A stretch of DNA of 46,709 nucleotides from Elusimicrobiota bacterium (GTDB lineage: Bacteria; Elusimicrobiota; Elusimicrobia; UBA1565; UBA9628): contig JACRNU010000025.1 in NCBI GenBank assembly GCA_016234805.1, positions 1 to 46,709 on the forward strand. Reading direction: 5' to 3'. Positions 31,851 through 40,339 of the stretch are shown piece after piece (the first letter of the stretch is position 1; each line of letters starts with the position of its first letter). The translations under genes were made by a program, and so were the position numbers. The notes beneath the pieces were generated by a model. It saw only the letters and a program-made list of their open reading frames with translations, had not been told where the DNA came from and searched no databases.

Positions 31851-32222
31851 ATGATCCAGATCGACCTCTCCTCGCCGGTGCCGCTCTACGACCAGATCAA
31901 GGCCGGACTGCGCGGACTGGTGGCCAAGGGCCTGCTCAAGCCCGGAGATGACGCGCCGAGCATCCGCAGTCTCGCGGCCCGGCTCAAGGTCAACCCGAAC
32001 ACCGTGGCGCGGGCTTATCGCGAGCTCACCATGGAGGGGTTCTTCGAGGCTAGGAGGGGGGAGGGGAACGTCATCTCCCCTGCCGCGGTGGAGGCGGCGC
32101 GGGGGGGCTTGAAGGACCTCAGGCAGGGAGTAGCTGAGGCCGCTCGCATGGCCAGGCGCGGCGGGGTGTCCTGGCCCGATATTCTCTCCAGCGTGGACAA
32201 GGTCCGCAAGGAGGAGTCATGA
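31851..32222 (+). CDS. GntR-family regulator, YtrA subfamily
   Basis: The 123-aa protein has the short YtrA layout: a winged helix (PLYDQIKAGLRGLVAKGLLKPGD, then PSIRSLAARLKVNPNTVARAYRELTMEGF, residues ~11-75) and only ~45 helical residues after it. YtrA proteins usually repress adjacent ABC transporter genes and respond to cell-envelope or peptide antibiotic stress. ATG 31851 directly follows its own operator palindrome, and the stop overlaps the ATPase start by 4 bp. Confidence 0.94.
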   Translation: MIQIDLSSPVPLYDQIKAGLRGLVAKGLLKPGDDAPSIRSLAARLKVNPNTVARAYRELTMEGFFEARRGEGNVISPAAVEAARGGLKDLRQGVAEAARMARRGGVSWPDILSSVDKVRKEES

Positions 32223-33094
32223 ACGCCATCGTGATCGAAGGCCTGAGGCGTTCCTTCGGAAGCAAGGAGATCCTTTCCGGGATCACTGCCCGGGCCGGGG
32301 CCGGCCGGGTCATCGGACTGCTGGGCAGGAACGGGGAGGGAAAGACGACCCTCCTCAAGATACTGCTCGACCTTCTGGCCTCGGACCTCGGAAGGGCCGA
32401 GGTCCTGGGCATGGTCCCGGACGGGACCGGAGCCATCCGCTCCAAGGTCGGCTACGTGCCTGAGAAGCCCGCGTTCCACGACTTCATGACCGTGGGCCAG
32501 GCGCTGGACCTGCGGCGGAGGTTCTTCCCGTCCTGGAACGCGGAGAAGGCCGCCTCCCTGTGCGACTGCCTCGAGCTCGACCCCTGCCTCAGGGTCCGGG
32601 ACGCGAGCAAGGGCGCTTTGGGCAAGCTCGCCTGGGTCTGCGCCGCCAGCCACGACCCGGAGCTCTTCCTCTTGGATGAGCCCACCTCGGGCTTGGACGC
32701 CCTGGTGCGCGACGACATCCTGACCAGCCTCATCACCGAGCTCCATGGCCGCGGCCGCACCTTCCTCATCGCCAACCACCGCATGGAGGAGATGGCGGGC
32801 CTGCTCGACGAGGTCTGGGTCCTGGCCCACGGCCGCCTGACCGCCTACGAGGCCGAGACCCTGCGCCGGGCCAAGCGCGTGACCGGCAGGCTCAAGCCCG
32901 GGGCCAAGCCGCCGTCTATGGAGGGCGCGCTCTCCGTGCCGGGGGAGGGTCCCCTGGCCGAGTGGGTCGCGTTCGACGAGGAGTCCATCCGGGGGCTTGC
33001 CGGCTCAGGCGCGATCGAGGGTCTGGAGGCCGCGCCCCAGGCTTTCGAGGAGACGCTCAAATGCCTGCTCGGCCAGGCAGGGGGGAAGAGGTGA
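32219..33094 (+). CDS. ABC transporter ATP-binding protein
   Basis: The 291-aa ATPase has Walker A GRNGEGKTT (near residue 37), Walker B LFLLDEPTSGLD (near 151) and H-loop ANHRMEE. The signature motif is unusual: SKGALGK in place of LSGGQ. A ~80-residue C-terminal extension follows, as in exporter-type ATPases of the YtrB/CcmA group. It is the second gene of the GntR operon, overlapping both neighbours by 4 bp. Confidence 0.93.
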   Translation: MNAIVIEGLRRSFGSKEILSGITARAGAGRVIGLLGRNGEGKTTLLKILLDLLASDLGRAEVLGMVPDGTGAIRSKVGYVPEKPAFHDFMTVGQALDLRRRFFPSWNAEKAASLCDCLELDPCLRVRDASKGALGKLAWVCAASHDPELFLLDEPTSGLDALVRDDILTSLITELHGRGRTFLIANHRMEEMAGLLDEVWVLAHGRLTAYEAETLRRAKRVTGRLKPGAKPPSMEGALSVPGEGPLAEWVAFDEESIRGLAGSGAIEGLEAAPQAFEETLKCLLGQAGGKR

Positions 33095-35001
33095 TCACCA
33101 ACGCCATCCGTCTCGAGTTGTCCAAGCAGAGGCTTTCGTTCTGGGGCATGGCCGCGGCCTTTGCCGTGTCCGTGCCCCTGGCCATGTTCGGCGCCAAGGT
33201 GGGGAGGATCGCCCTTTCCGAGGCCATGGAAGCGCTCATGATGTTCTGGACCACGGTCGGGATCCCGGTCATGGCGGTCTTCTTCGGCGCCACGGCCGGG
33301 GCGGGCCTGCGGCGTGAGCCAGCGGCCTCGGCCGAGGCGTCCCTGCCCTTGCCGCCGAGACGGCGGGCAGCCGCGGCCTTCTGCGCCGCGGGGATCTACC
33401 TGGCAGCGGTCGCTTTCCTGGTCGCGGTCTTCGGGCCTCTGAGGCCCGAGGCAGCGGACATCGTCGGGACCGGAGCCACCGCGGTCTCGCGTCTCATGGC
33501 GGGCTTGGCGGTCCTGTGCGTCCTCTACCTTGCGCTGACAGGGTTCGCCGCGGCCTATGTCTCTGGCCACGGCTTGGCCGGGGGCTTGGCAGGCGCGGTC
33601 CTGGGCGGGAGCACGGCGGTCTTCCTAGGCTTGGGCTGCACCCTGAGCAGGCTCCTGCCTGGGCCGGAGCTGGGCTTCGGCTGGCGGGCCCTGGCCATCT
33701 GCGGGCTCTCCATCGTTGCCGCGGCCTGGGCTGCGGATGTCTTCGTCGAGCGAGGAGAACGGCGCGTCAACGGAGGAAGGCCGAGGGTCCTGCTCGCGTT
33801 CCTCTGCCTGGCCTGCGGAATGGTCTTGAGCGCTTCATTCGTCAAGCGCAGCGCCTTCGAGGTCTTGGCCAGGACGTTCCTAAAAGATGACCGGCCCCGC
33901 ATCTGGGAGCCTGAGCAAGCCGCGGCTGGGACCTATCTGCCGGCCGTCGCCTCAGCGGAGCGGCAAGGGGCCCTGGCCAAGGCCCAGGAGGGCGCGCTCT
34001 ACTGGCTCACCCCGGAGGGGAGGCGGGTCGCGCTCTTGACCGAGGAGCCGGTCCGGCTGAGGAACTTCCTGTTCGGTCCGTACTGGTGGGTGGATTTCTC
34101 GACCGAGTGGGGAAACGACGGCAGCCTCTGGGTCCTGCTTTCGTCGCACCGCCGCAAGGCCGGCAGCGGCGAGGCCTTCGAACTCTACCACGGCGGCACG
34201 GGAGGGAGGCTGAGCCTGCACTCGGTGCTCTCCGCCTCGCCCGCTCCCCGCGCCCTCGTGCGCCGGGGACGGGAGCTCGGGGTGCTCGGCAGGCAGGGCG
34301 ACGACTACCATTTTGCGCCTTTGCCGGAGAAGGGCATGCCCGGCCGCTGGACCAAGGTCGGGGCTTCCAACTCGGAGTGGAACGAGAGCGTCGCGAACGC
34401 CCTGGTCCGGGACGGTCTTGCGGTGTGGGCCGGGACTGACGGCAGGCTCAGGAAGGGCAAGGAGAAGGGGGCCTTCCTCTGCCACGCGATCACGGTCGCG
34501 GGAAAGACGCTCTTCCTCGTTCCGACCAATGAGGGTGAGAGGTCCTATGCCAGCGTCTACGAGGGCCGGCGCCTCGTCCGCAAGGTCTGGGAGGCGCCAG
34601 ACAGCCGGCGTTTCGCGCTCGAGCGGGCCGCGGACGGGACCTGGTGGGGCTTGCGCGATAAATCCTCCCTGCACTTGCTGACCCGGGAAGGCGAGTTCCT
34701 CCCTCCTATATCGTTGGAAGCGGCCTTGAAGAGCCTGCCGGCCGAGGAAGCCCGGAATGAGGCGATGCCGCGGGTCCTGCGCGTGGAGGGCGGCATGCTC
34801 TGGCTCCTGGCCGCGGAGGGCGGCCGCCTGCTCAAGGTCGAGCTCGCGACCGGCCAGGTGTCGCGTTCCTGGGACCTGCCCAAGGGCCGCGCGCTGACAG
34901 GCCCGTCGGTCACGGAGAAGGGATTTTTCCTCGACACGAGCAGGGCGCTCTACTTCATCGACTGGGAGGGCAAGGCTCGGAAGCTCGAATGGAAAAGCTA
35001 A
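33091..35001 (+). CDS. ABC transporter permease with large C-terminal beta-rich domain
   Basis: GTG 33091 overlaps the ATPase stop by 4 bp and gives MITNAIRLELSKQRLSFWG, a normal permease start; a longer frame from 32962 lies inside the ATPase gene. Residues 1-~255 hold about six membrane helices of ABC-2 type. The remaining ~370 residues form a soluble domain of repeated short beta strands with WxxL/GxxWxL patterns (GSLWVLLSSH, GLAVWAGTDG, GTWWGLRDKS, GMLWLLAAEG), suggestive of a beta-propeller outside the membrane. Substrate unknown; the YtrA-type regulator suggests envelope stress or export. Confidence 0.85.
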   Translation: MITNAIRLELSKQRLSFWGMAAAFAVSVPLAMFGAKVGRIALSEAMEALMMFWTTVGIPVMAVFFGATAGAGLRREPAASAEASLPLPPRRRAAAAFCAAGIYLAAVAFLVAVFGPLRPEAADIVGTGATAVSRLMAGLAVLCVLYLALTGFAAAYVSGHGLAGGLAGAVLGGSTAVFLGLGCTLSRLLPGPELGFGWRALAICGLSIVAAAWAADVFVERGERRVNGGRPRVLLAFLCLACGMVLSASFVKRSAFEVLARTFLKDDRPRIWEPEQAAAGTYLPAVASAERQGALAKAQEGALYWLTPEGRRVALLTEEPVRLRNFLFGPYWWVDFSTEWGNDGSLWVLLSSHRRKAGSGEAFELYHGGTGGRLSLHSVLSASPAPRALVRRGRELGVLGRQGDDYHFAPLPEKGMPGRWTKVGASNSEWNESVANALVRDGLAVWAGTDGRLRKGKEKGAFLCHAITVAGKTLFLVPTNEGERSYASVYEGRRLVRKVWEAPDSRRFALERAADGTWWGLRDKSSLHLLTREGEFLPPISLEAALKSLPAEEARNEAMPRVLRVEGGMLWLLAAEGGRLLKVELATGQVSRSWDLPKGRALTGPSVTEKGFFLDTSRALYFIDWEGKARKLEWKS

Positions 35002-35003
35002 AA

Positions 35004-35077
35004 TGGCGTGTACGGGATTTGAACCCGTGATCTTCGCCTTGAGAGGGCGATGTCCTAGGCCGCTAGACGAACACGCC
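35004..35077 (-). tRNA. tRNA-Glu (CTC)
   Basis: On the minus strand the acceptor GGCGTGT (35077-35071) pairs with ACACGCC. The anticodon stem TCGCC/GGCGA encloses CTCTCAA with anticodon CTC, reading GAG. CCA is not encoded. Its 3' end is 2 bp from the stop of the convergent permease gene. Confidence 0.93.
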
Positions 35078-35148
35078 GTTCGAAAAGGTAATACTACGGG
35101 CAAGATTCTACAAAAATTCAGCGCCCGCGGGCAACGCGCGGAGGCCGC

Positions 35149-37298
35149 GTGAGGAATATCTGGGCGCAGGTCGTGTGCCTGGCCGCCTTGGTCATGCTCA
35201 GCGTCCACATCAAGGTCAAGCATTCCGTGGGCCTGCCGCGGTACACGCGCTCCAGTACCGCTACGCGTCCATGGCGGCCCGGGGGGAGACCATCCCGGAA
35301 GTGGACCGGGACGCGCAGTATCCGGAAGGCATCAGGACCTCGCGCGAGCTCACCATGCTCATGGAGAACCTCACGGGCTGGACCTGGAGGTTCTGGCCCT
35401 TCCGGATCCCCTTCGACTTCAGGATGTTCGTCATCCTCTGGGTGGCCGTGGTGTCGAGCCTCTCCATCCCGGCGCTCTATGTCGCGGCGCTCAGGCTCAC
35501 CTCGGACGCTTCCCTGGCCATGGCCGCGGCCTGGGTCTACGGCTTGTCCTGGGCCGCGACCGGGGACTTCATCGGGAGCTATACCTTCCAGTGCCTGGCC
35601 TTGCCGCTGATCTTCTGGAGCTTCGCGTGCTTCTGCGTCTCGCTCGAGCCGGAGGGGGGCGCTCGGAGGGGCTGGGCCCTGGCTTCCGGCATCCTCATGG
35701 CCCTGGCGCTCGCGTCGTGGCACGTGACGCGCTTCTATCTTGCCGCCTTCTTCGCGGCCGCGGCGTGGGCGGCGCGTCCCGTCGCCGGGGGTCCCCGGCC
35801 GGCACTGCGGGAGAGCCTCGCGGTCCTGGTGGCCTGCTGCATGGCCGCGGGCCTGGCTCTTCCGGTCCTGCGCGAGACCAGGTTCGCCGCGTCTCCGGCC
35901 ATGATCTTTGGCTGCGCTCTCCTTGCCGCGCTCTGGCAGGGGCCGCGGGCCGCAGGGGCCGTGGCCCTGGCCGGCGCGGTCCTGTTCCTCGGCCTCGGCC
36001 AGGGTTCCGTGGAGGATTCCGCCTACGGCCACACCTACCGGCTCTTCTGGGACAAGCTCAAGTTCCTCCTCGTCAAGCCCGCGGACCCGGCGAGCCTCGA
36101 CCCCGACGGCCGCCTGCTCTGGGTGGGGCCCTTCAATTCCCCGGGCGCGGGATTCCTGGTGTTCAACTTCGTGCCCCTGGTCTTCATCGCCCTGCCGAGA
36201 CTGGCCCTGGGCATCCAGGGGCTGTTCCGGCGGGGCGACGGGACGCCGGCCGCGGGAGGCGCCCGGACTTCCGGACCAGCGGGTTGGGCCCTGGCCGACG
36301 GCATGCTGGTCCTGACCGCGGTCGGGACCGCGGCCATGACGAGGATCGCGCCGTTCGCCGCCTTCTTCCTCCCCCTGGCGGCCGTTCGATTGAGGTTCGC
36401 GGCAGGCTCGCGCCTGCGGCTTGCGGTCCTCCTCGGCCTGGCCGCGCTCGCGGCCGTGGAGGGCCTGGTGTCCTCCAAGCCCTACTCGCGGCTCAACCCC
36501 TTCATGTACCTCACAGCGTTGCTCATGCCCGTCGAGGATCGGCCCATGGTCTCCCTGGCCGACGAGCGGGCGGTGCTCAAGTGGCTCAAGGAGAGGGCGG
36601 CCGGCCGGCCGGTCTTGGCGCACTTCGGCCTCTCGGGCCCCATCCTGGCCTACTGCGGGACTCCGGTCCTGCTCAATCCGAAGGGCGAATCAGCTTCGAG
36701 CCGGAGCAAGAGCCGCGCGTTCCTCGCCGCGCTCTACGGGAGCGAGGATGGTTTCCGCCGGTTCTGCGCCGGCCGCGGGGCCGCGTTCTTCGTGTACGGC
36801 ACGGGCTACATCCTCGATGAATCGCAGGACGGCGCCCGCTACTCCTCCGGGGGCATGAGGCTGTCTGCGGACTCGGCGGCCGTGAAATTCCACTTTTACC
36901 CGGAGCGCCTCAAGGGGTTCCGCCTGGTCTATCAGAACCCTGATTTCCGGATCTTCAGCGTGGACTCCTCCACCGGGACCTCCGGCGCGTCCTCTCCGCG
37001 CCCCCTGTCGGGCGGTCTTCCGGGTGATCCGGTCTACGACATCGACCGGTTCTCGCCGGTGGCCTCGCCGGACGGGACTCTGTCCCTCGACGTGGGCGGG
37101 GTGATCCGGCGGATGAGCGCGCGCCGGGCGGAGCTGTTCAAGGCCAGGCTCATGGCGCGGATGGGGCAGCGGGAGGCGGCCTTCGAGGCCTACGGCCGGG
37201 CTTTCGCGGCCTGGCCCGCTCCGGGCACGGCCCAAGACGAGCTCGAGCGGCTCTCAGGCCGGCCCGTCCCCATAGACGCTGCTGGTGTCAGACGATAA
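35149..37298 (+). pseudogene. Large membrane protein (glycosyltransferase-like), frameshifted near its start
   Basis: GTG 35149, with GGAGG 4 nt upstream, starts a frame (MRNIWAQVVCLAALVMLSVHIKVKHSVG) that leaves register around 35,236-35,250. The adjacent frame continues as LQYRYASMAARGETIPEVD and runs to 37298. Together they give ~715 residues: one N-terminal helix, an extracytoplasmic loop, about ten more helices (to ~residue 430) and a soluble C-terminal half. The layout resembles GT-C-type or uncharacterised polytopic enzymes. A loss of a short coding stretch, a real frameshift or an assembly error would all explain the break. The last codons (GVRR) and stop are within a palindromic repeat. 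Confidence 0.65.
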
Positions 37299-37333
37299 GC
37301 AACAACGGCTTTCGTTTCTTATCGTCTGACACC
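37281..37333. repeat. 16-bp perfect inverted repeat of the GCTGGTGYCAG family
   Basis: GGTGTCAGACGATAAG (37284-37299) and CTTATCGTCTGACACC (37318-37333) pair perfectly with an 18-nt loop. The left arm encodes the last residues and TAA stop of the upstream gene; the right arm ends 4 bp before the -10 of pduO. It could act as a terminator-like or insulating hairpin. Confidence 0.8.
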
Positions 37334-37337
37334 ATTG

Positions 37338-37343
37338 TATAAT
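37338..37343 (+). promoter_or_regulatory. -10 box of a leaderless cobalamin adenosyltransferase mRNA
   Basis: Perfect TATAAT, followed after exactly 6 nt by the ATG at 37350. The -35 (TTTCTT, 17 bp upstream) is poor and lies in the repeat arm. Confidence 0.6.
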
Positions 37344-37349
37344 CTGGCC

Positions 37350-37922
37350 ATGAACCAGGCGAAAGGTTGGACCGGTGACCGCGGCACGACTTCGCTGTTG
37401 ACGGGTCCGCGGGTGCGCAAGGACCATCCGAGGATCGCCGCGCTCGGAGACCTCGACGAGCTCCAATCCTGCCTGGGGCTCGTGCTCGCGTTCCTGCCGG
37501 CCCGTCGGCGCTTCGAGGGTCTGAGGAGGGAGCTGCGACTGATCCAGTCCGACCTCTTCGCGATCGGGAGCCTGGTCGCGGCCCCGGCCGGCCGGGGCCA
37601 GGCAGGGGCTGTCAAGGCCGTGGCTGCGGCCTTGGCCCGGCTGGACGCGGGGATCAGCGCTGAGCAGGAGCGGTCGAGGCCGCGGGGATTCGTGAAGCCC
37701 GGAGGGCCGCCTGCGGCGGCCTTCCTACACTTGGCGCGGTCGGTATGCCGCCGTGCCGAGCGTTCCGCGGTGGGGCTGGCGGCTCAGGACCGTCGTCCCC
37801 GGAGGCGCGGGCCGTTTTCCGCTCGCCGGAGGGGGCTGGCCGCCCCGCCGGCCTGCGTCGTCGCCTACCTCAACAGGCTCTCGAGCTTCCTGTTCTCCGC
37901 CGCGGCTGCCGCGGCCCGCTAG
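37350..37922 (+). CDS. PduO-type ATP:cob(I)alamin adenosyltransferase
   Basis: The 190-aa protein has the family blocks GDRGTTSLLTGPRVRKD (N-terminus), ALGDLDELQSCLG, FVKPGGPPAAAFLHLARSVCRRAER (ATP/cobalamin site) and the final YLNRLSSFLF. It converts cob(I)alamin to adenosylcobalamin in the cytoplasm, for use by radical mutases or diol dehydratases. ATG 37350 is preferred to TTG 37335 because the latter would overlap the -10 box. The mRNA should be leaderless. It is convergent with the foldase gene, 13 bp apart. Confidence 0.92.
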   Translation: MNQAKGWTGDRGTTSLLTGPRVRKDHPRIAALGDLDELQSCLGLVLAFLPARRRFEGLRRELRLIQSDLFAIGSLVAAPAGRGQAGAVKAVAAALARLDAGISAEQERSRPRGFVKPGGPPAAAFLHLARSVCRRAERSAVGLAAQDRRPRRRGPFSARRRGLAAPPACVVAYLNRLSSFLFSAAAAAAR

Positions 37923-37935
37923 TCGCGGGACTCGG

Positions 37936-38871
37936 CTACTGTTTCTTGCCCTTCTGCGGGCCGAGGAACTGGATGTCCGCCTTCTCCCGGATGCCTTTGA
38001 CGAATTCCGGCAGCGCGGCCGTGAGCTTCTTGTTGAGGACCGCTTCCCGCAGGTGGGGCTTGATCTTCTCGAAGTCCGCGGCTTGGGCCGGCTTGGCTTC
38101 GAGGACCTGCATGACATGGTGGCCCGCCTTGGACTGGAGGGCCTTGGTCTCGCCGACCTTCATCGCGAAGGCGGGCTTGCCGATCTCGGAGGGAAGCTCG
38201 GACTGGGCGCGGAAGCCGTAGTCCCCGCTGGGCACGAACTTCTTGCTCGGGGCGATGTTCCGCTCCGCGGCGAGCGCGTTCCAGTCGGCCCCGGCCTTGA
38301 CCTTGGCCACGATCTCCTCGGCCTCGGCCTTGGTCTTGACCCAGATGACGCGCAGGTGCCTGGTCGGCGGGATCGTGAAGTTCTCCTTGTTCTTGTCGAA
38401 CGCCTCCCGGACTTCCTTGTCGGTGGCCGTGATGCCCGTGGCCTGGGCGACGAGCTTCTCGACGGTGAGCTGGTTGGCGATGTCCGCGTGCAGGCTCTCG
38501 AGCGTGTCCCCGCGGCTCTTGAGGAGGTCGTCGAGGGCCTCGTCGTTGGGGAACTGGCTCTTGAACGCGGAGATCTTCTTCTCGATGTCCGCGGGGTCCG
38601 CGGCGATCTTGCGGGATTTGGCCTCCTGGATGAGGAGGACCCTGTTGATCATGTTCTCCATGACCACCTGGCCGTATTCCTGCAGGAGCCTGTCCTGGAA
38701 CTCGGACTGGCGGATGGCCGTTCCATTGATCTTGACGATCTCCGGGTCCTCGGCGGCTTGCCGGACCTTGGTCTCGACAGCGGCTTTGGACGCGGCCGCG
38801 GCGAGGGCGGTTCCGGCCCAGGGCCCGGACAGGGAGAGGATGAGGACGACGACCGGCATGTTGATGGCCAT
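37936..38871 (-). CDS. SurA/PrsA-like periplasmic peptidyl-prolyl isomerase
   Basis: The 311-aa protein has a signal peptide (PVVVLILSLSGPWAGTALA), an N-terminal SurA-like helical domain (about 30-165: IVKINGTAIRQSEFQDRLLQEYG) and a rotamase/parvulin domain (about 170-265). The latter contains RHLRVIWVKTKAEAEEIVAKV, SGDYGFRAQSELPSEIGKPAFAM and GHHVMQVLEAKPA. A C-terminal helix completes the chaperone part. Such proteins fold outer-membrane or secreted proteins. ATG 38871 has GAGGTG 3-4 nt upstream; an in-frame extension to 39021 is not credible. It is divergent from tnaA with overlapping AT-rich -10 regions around 38,896-38,905. Confidence 0.9.
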   Translation of the reverse strand: MAINMPVVVLILSLSGPWAGTALAAAASKAAVETKVRQAAEDPEIVKINGTAIRQSEFQDRLLQEYGQVVMENMINRVLLIQEAKSRKIAADPADIEKKISAFKSQFPNDEALDDLLKSRGDTLESLHADIANQLTVEKLVAQATGITATDKEVREAFDKNKENFTIPPTRHLRVIWVKTKAEAEEIVAKVKAGADWNALAAERNIAPSKKFVPSGDYGFRAQSELPSEIGKPAFAMKVGETKALQSKAGHHVMQVLEAKPAQAADFEKIKPHLREAVLNKKLTAALPEFVKGIREKADIQFLGPQKGKKQ

Positions 38872-38953
38872 ATTCACCTCGCTGGTATTTTGGAAATAAT
38901 ATAAAATACGCAGGTGCATGGCATTGTTTTTGAAATGCCTGGCGCTTGGACCC

Positions 38954-40339
38954 ATGGATAAGCCCTGGAAGACCATCATCGAGCCGTTCAAGATCAAGAC
39001 CGTCGAACCCCTGGGGTTCACGACGGAGGCCCAGCGCGAGGCGGTCCTGCGCGAGGCATGCTATAACCTCTTCGCCGTCGCGGCCGACAAGGTGCTCATC
39101 GACCTGCTGACCGACTCCGGCACCTCCGCCATGTCCGCCGAGCAGTGGGCCTGCATGATGAGGGGGGACGAGTCCTACGCCGGGGCGCGCAGCTTCTTCA
39201 CCTTCGAGGGCGCGGTCCGGCGGCTGACGGGCTACCGGTACGTCATGCCGGTGCACCAGGGCCGGGCCGCGGAGCGGATCCTCTTCAGCGTGACGGGCGG
39301 TCCGGGCAAGACCGTCGTCTCCAACTCCCATTTCGACACCACCCGGGCCAACGCCGAGGCTTCCGGGTGCGTCGCCCTCGACCTGCCGGCCCAGGGGGCG
39401 CTGGACTTCGACACGCCGGCTGATTTCAAGGGGAACATCGACCTCAAGGCGCTCGAGGATGCCATCCGCCGCATCGGCGCCAAGAACATCCCGATGATCG
39501 TGATGACCCTGACGAACAACTCGCTCGGCGGCCAGCCCGTCTCCATGGCCAACCTGCGGGAGACCTCCCGGATCGCCCTGCACTACGGGATCCCCGTCAT
39601 CATCGACTGCGCCCGCTTCGCGGAGAACGCCTTCTTCATCAAGCGCCGCGAGCCCGGCTTCTCCTCCCGCAAGGTCTCCGAGATCGCCCAGGAGATGTTC
39701 TCCTACGGCGCGGGCGCCATGATGAGCTCCAAGAAGGACGCCTTCGCCAACATCGGGGGCTTCCTGGCGCTCAACGACCCCGAGTGGGCGAAGCAGTCCC
39801 GCGAGATCCTCATCCTCGGCGAGGGGTTCCCGACCTACGGCGGTCTCGCGGGCCGCGACCTGGAAGCCATCGCCCGCGGCCTTGAGGAGGTCCTCGACGA
39901 GGAGTACCTGACCTACCGGATCCGGTCCATCGAGTACCTCGCCGAGGGCCTGCGCCAAGCGGGCGTGCCGATCGTCGAGCCCCCCGGCGGGCACGCGGTG
40001 TACGTCAACGCCAAGAAGTTCCTGCCCCACATCAAACCCGAGGGCTATCCGGGGCAGAGCCTCGTCTGCGAGCTCTACCGGACCGCGGGCATCCGCGCCG
40101 TGGAGATCGGCTCGCTCATGTTCGGCAGGAACCAGGACGGCCGGTTCGTCCCGGCGTCCATGGAGCTCGTCCGGCTCGCGATCCCCCGCCGCGTCTACAC
40201 CCAGAGCCACATCGATTTCGTCATCGAGGTCTTCAGGGACATCGCGCGGCGCAAGGATCTCCTGCCTCCCATGCGGCTCATCGAAGGGGCCGCGCGTCTG
40301 ACCCACTTCACCGCCAAGCTGATGCCGGAGCCCGCATGA
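38954..40339 (+). CDS. tnaA: Tryptophanase (beta-eliminating PLP lyase)
   Basis: The 461-aa enzyme cleaves tryptophan to indole, pyruvate and ammonia. Family blocks are IDLLTDSGTSAMS, MMRGDESYAGARSF, TNNSLGGQPVSMANL and the PLP lysine in SSKKDAF (Lys261). The C-terminal ELYRTAGIRAVEIGSLMFGR and IPRRVYTQSHIDF are closer to tryptophanase than to tyrosine phenol-lyase, although the latter cannot be excluded without alignment. ATG 38954 matches the family N-terminus; ATG 38918, near TATAAA at 38900, would add 12 residues. It is first in a four-gene coupled operon, overlapping the kinase gene by 4 bp. Confidence 0.9.
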   Translation: MDKPWKTIIEPFKIKTVEPLGFTTEAQREAVLREACYNLFAVAADKVLIDLLTDSGTSAMSAEQWACMMRGDESYAGARSFFTFEGAVRRLTGYRYVMPVHQGRAAERILFSVTGGPGKTVVSNSHFDTTRANAEASGCVALDLPAQGALDFDTPADFKGNIDLKALEDAIRRIGAKNIPMIVMTLTNNSLGGQPVSMANLRETSRIALHYGIPVIIDCARFAENAFFIKRREPGFSSRKVSEIAQEMFSYGAGAMMSSKKDAFANIGGFLALNDPEWAKQSREILILGEGFPTYGGLAGRDLEAIARGLEEVLDEEYLTYRIRSIEYLAEGLRQAGVPIVEPPGGHAVYVNAKKFLPHIKPEGYPGQSLVCELYRTAGIRAVEIGSLMFGRNQDGRFVPASMELVRLAIPRRVYTQSHIDFVIEVFRDIARRKDLLPPMRLIEGAARLTHFTAKLMPEPA

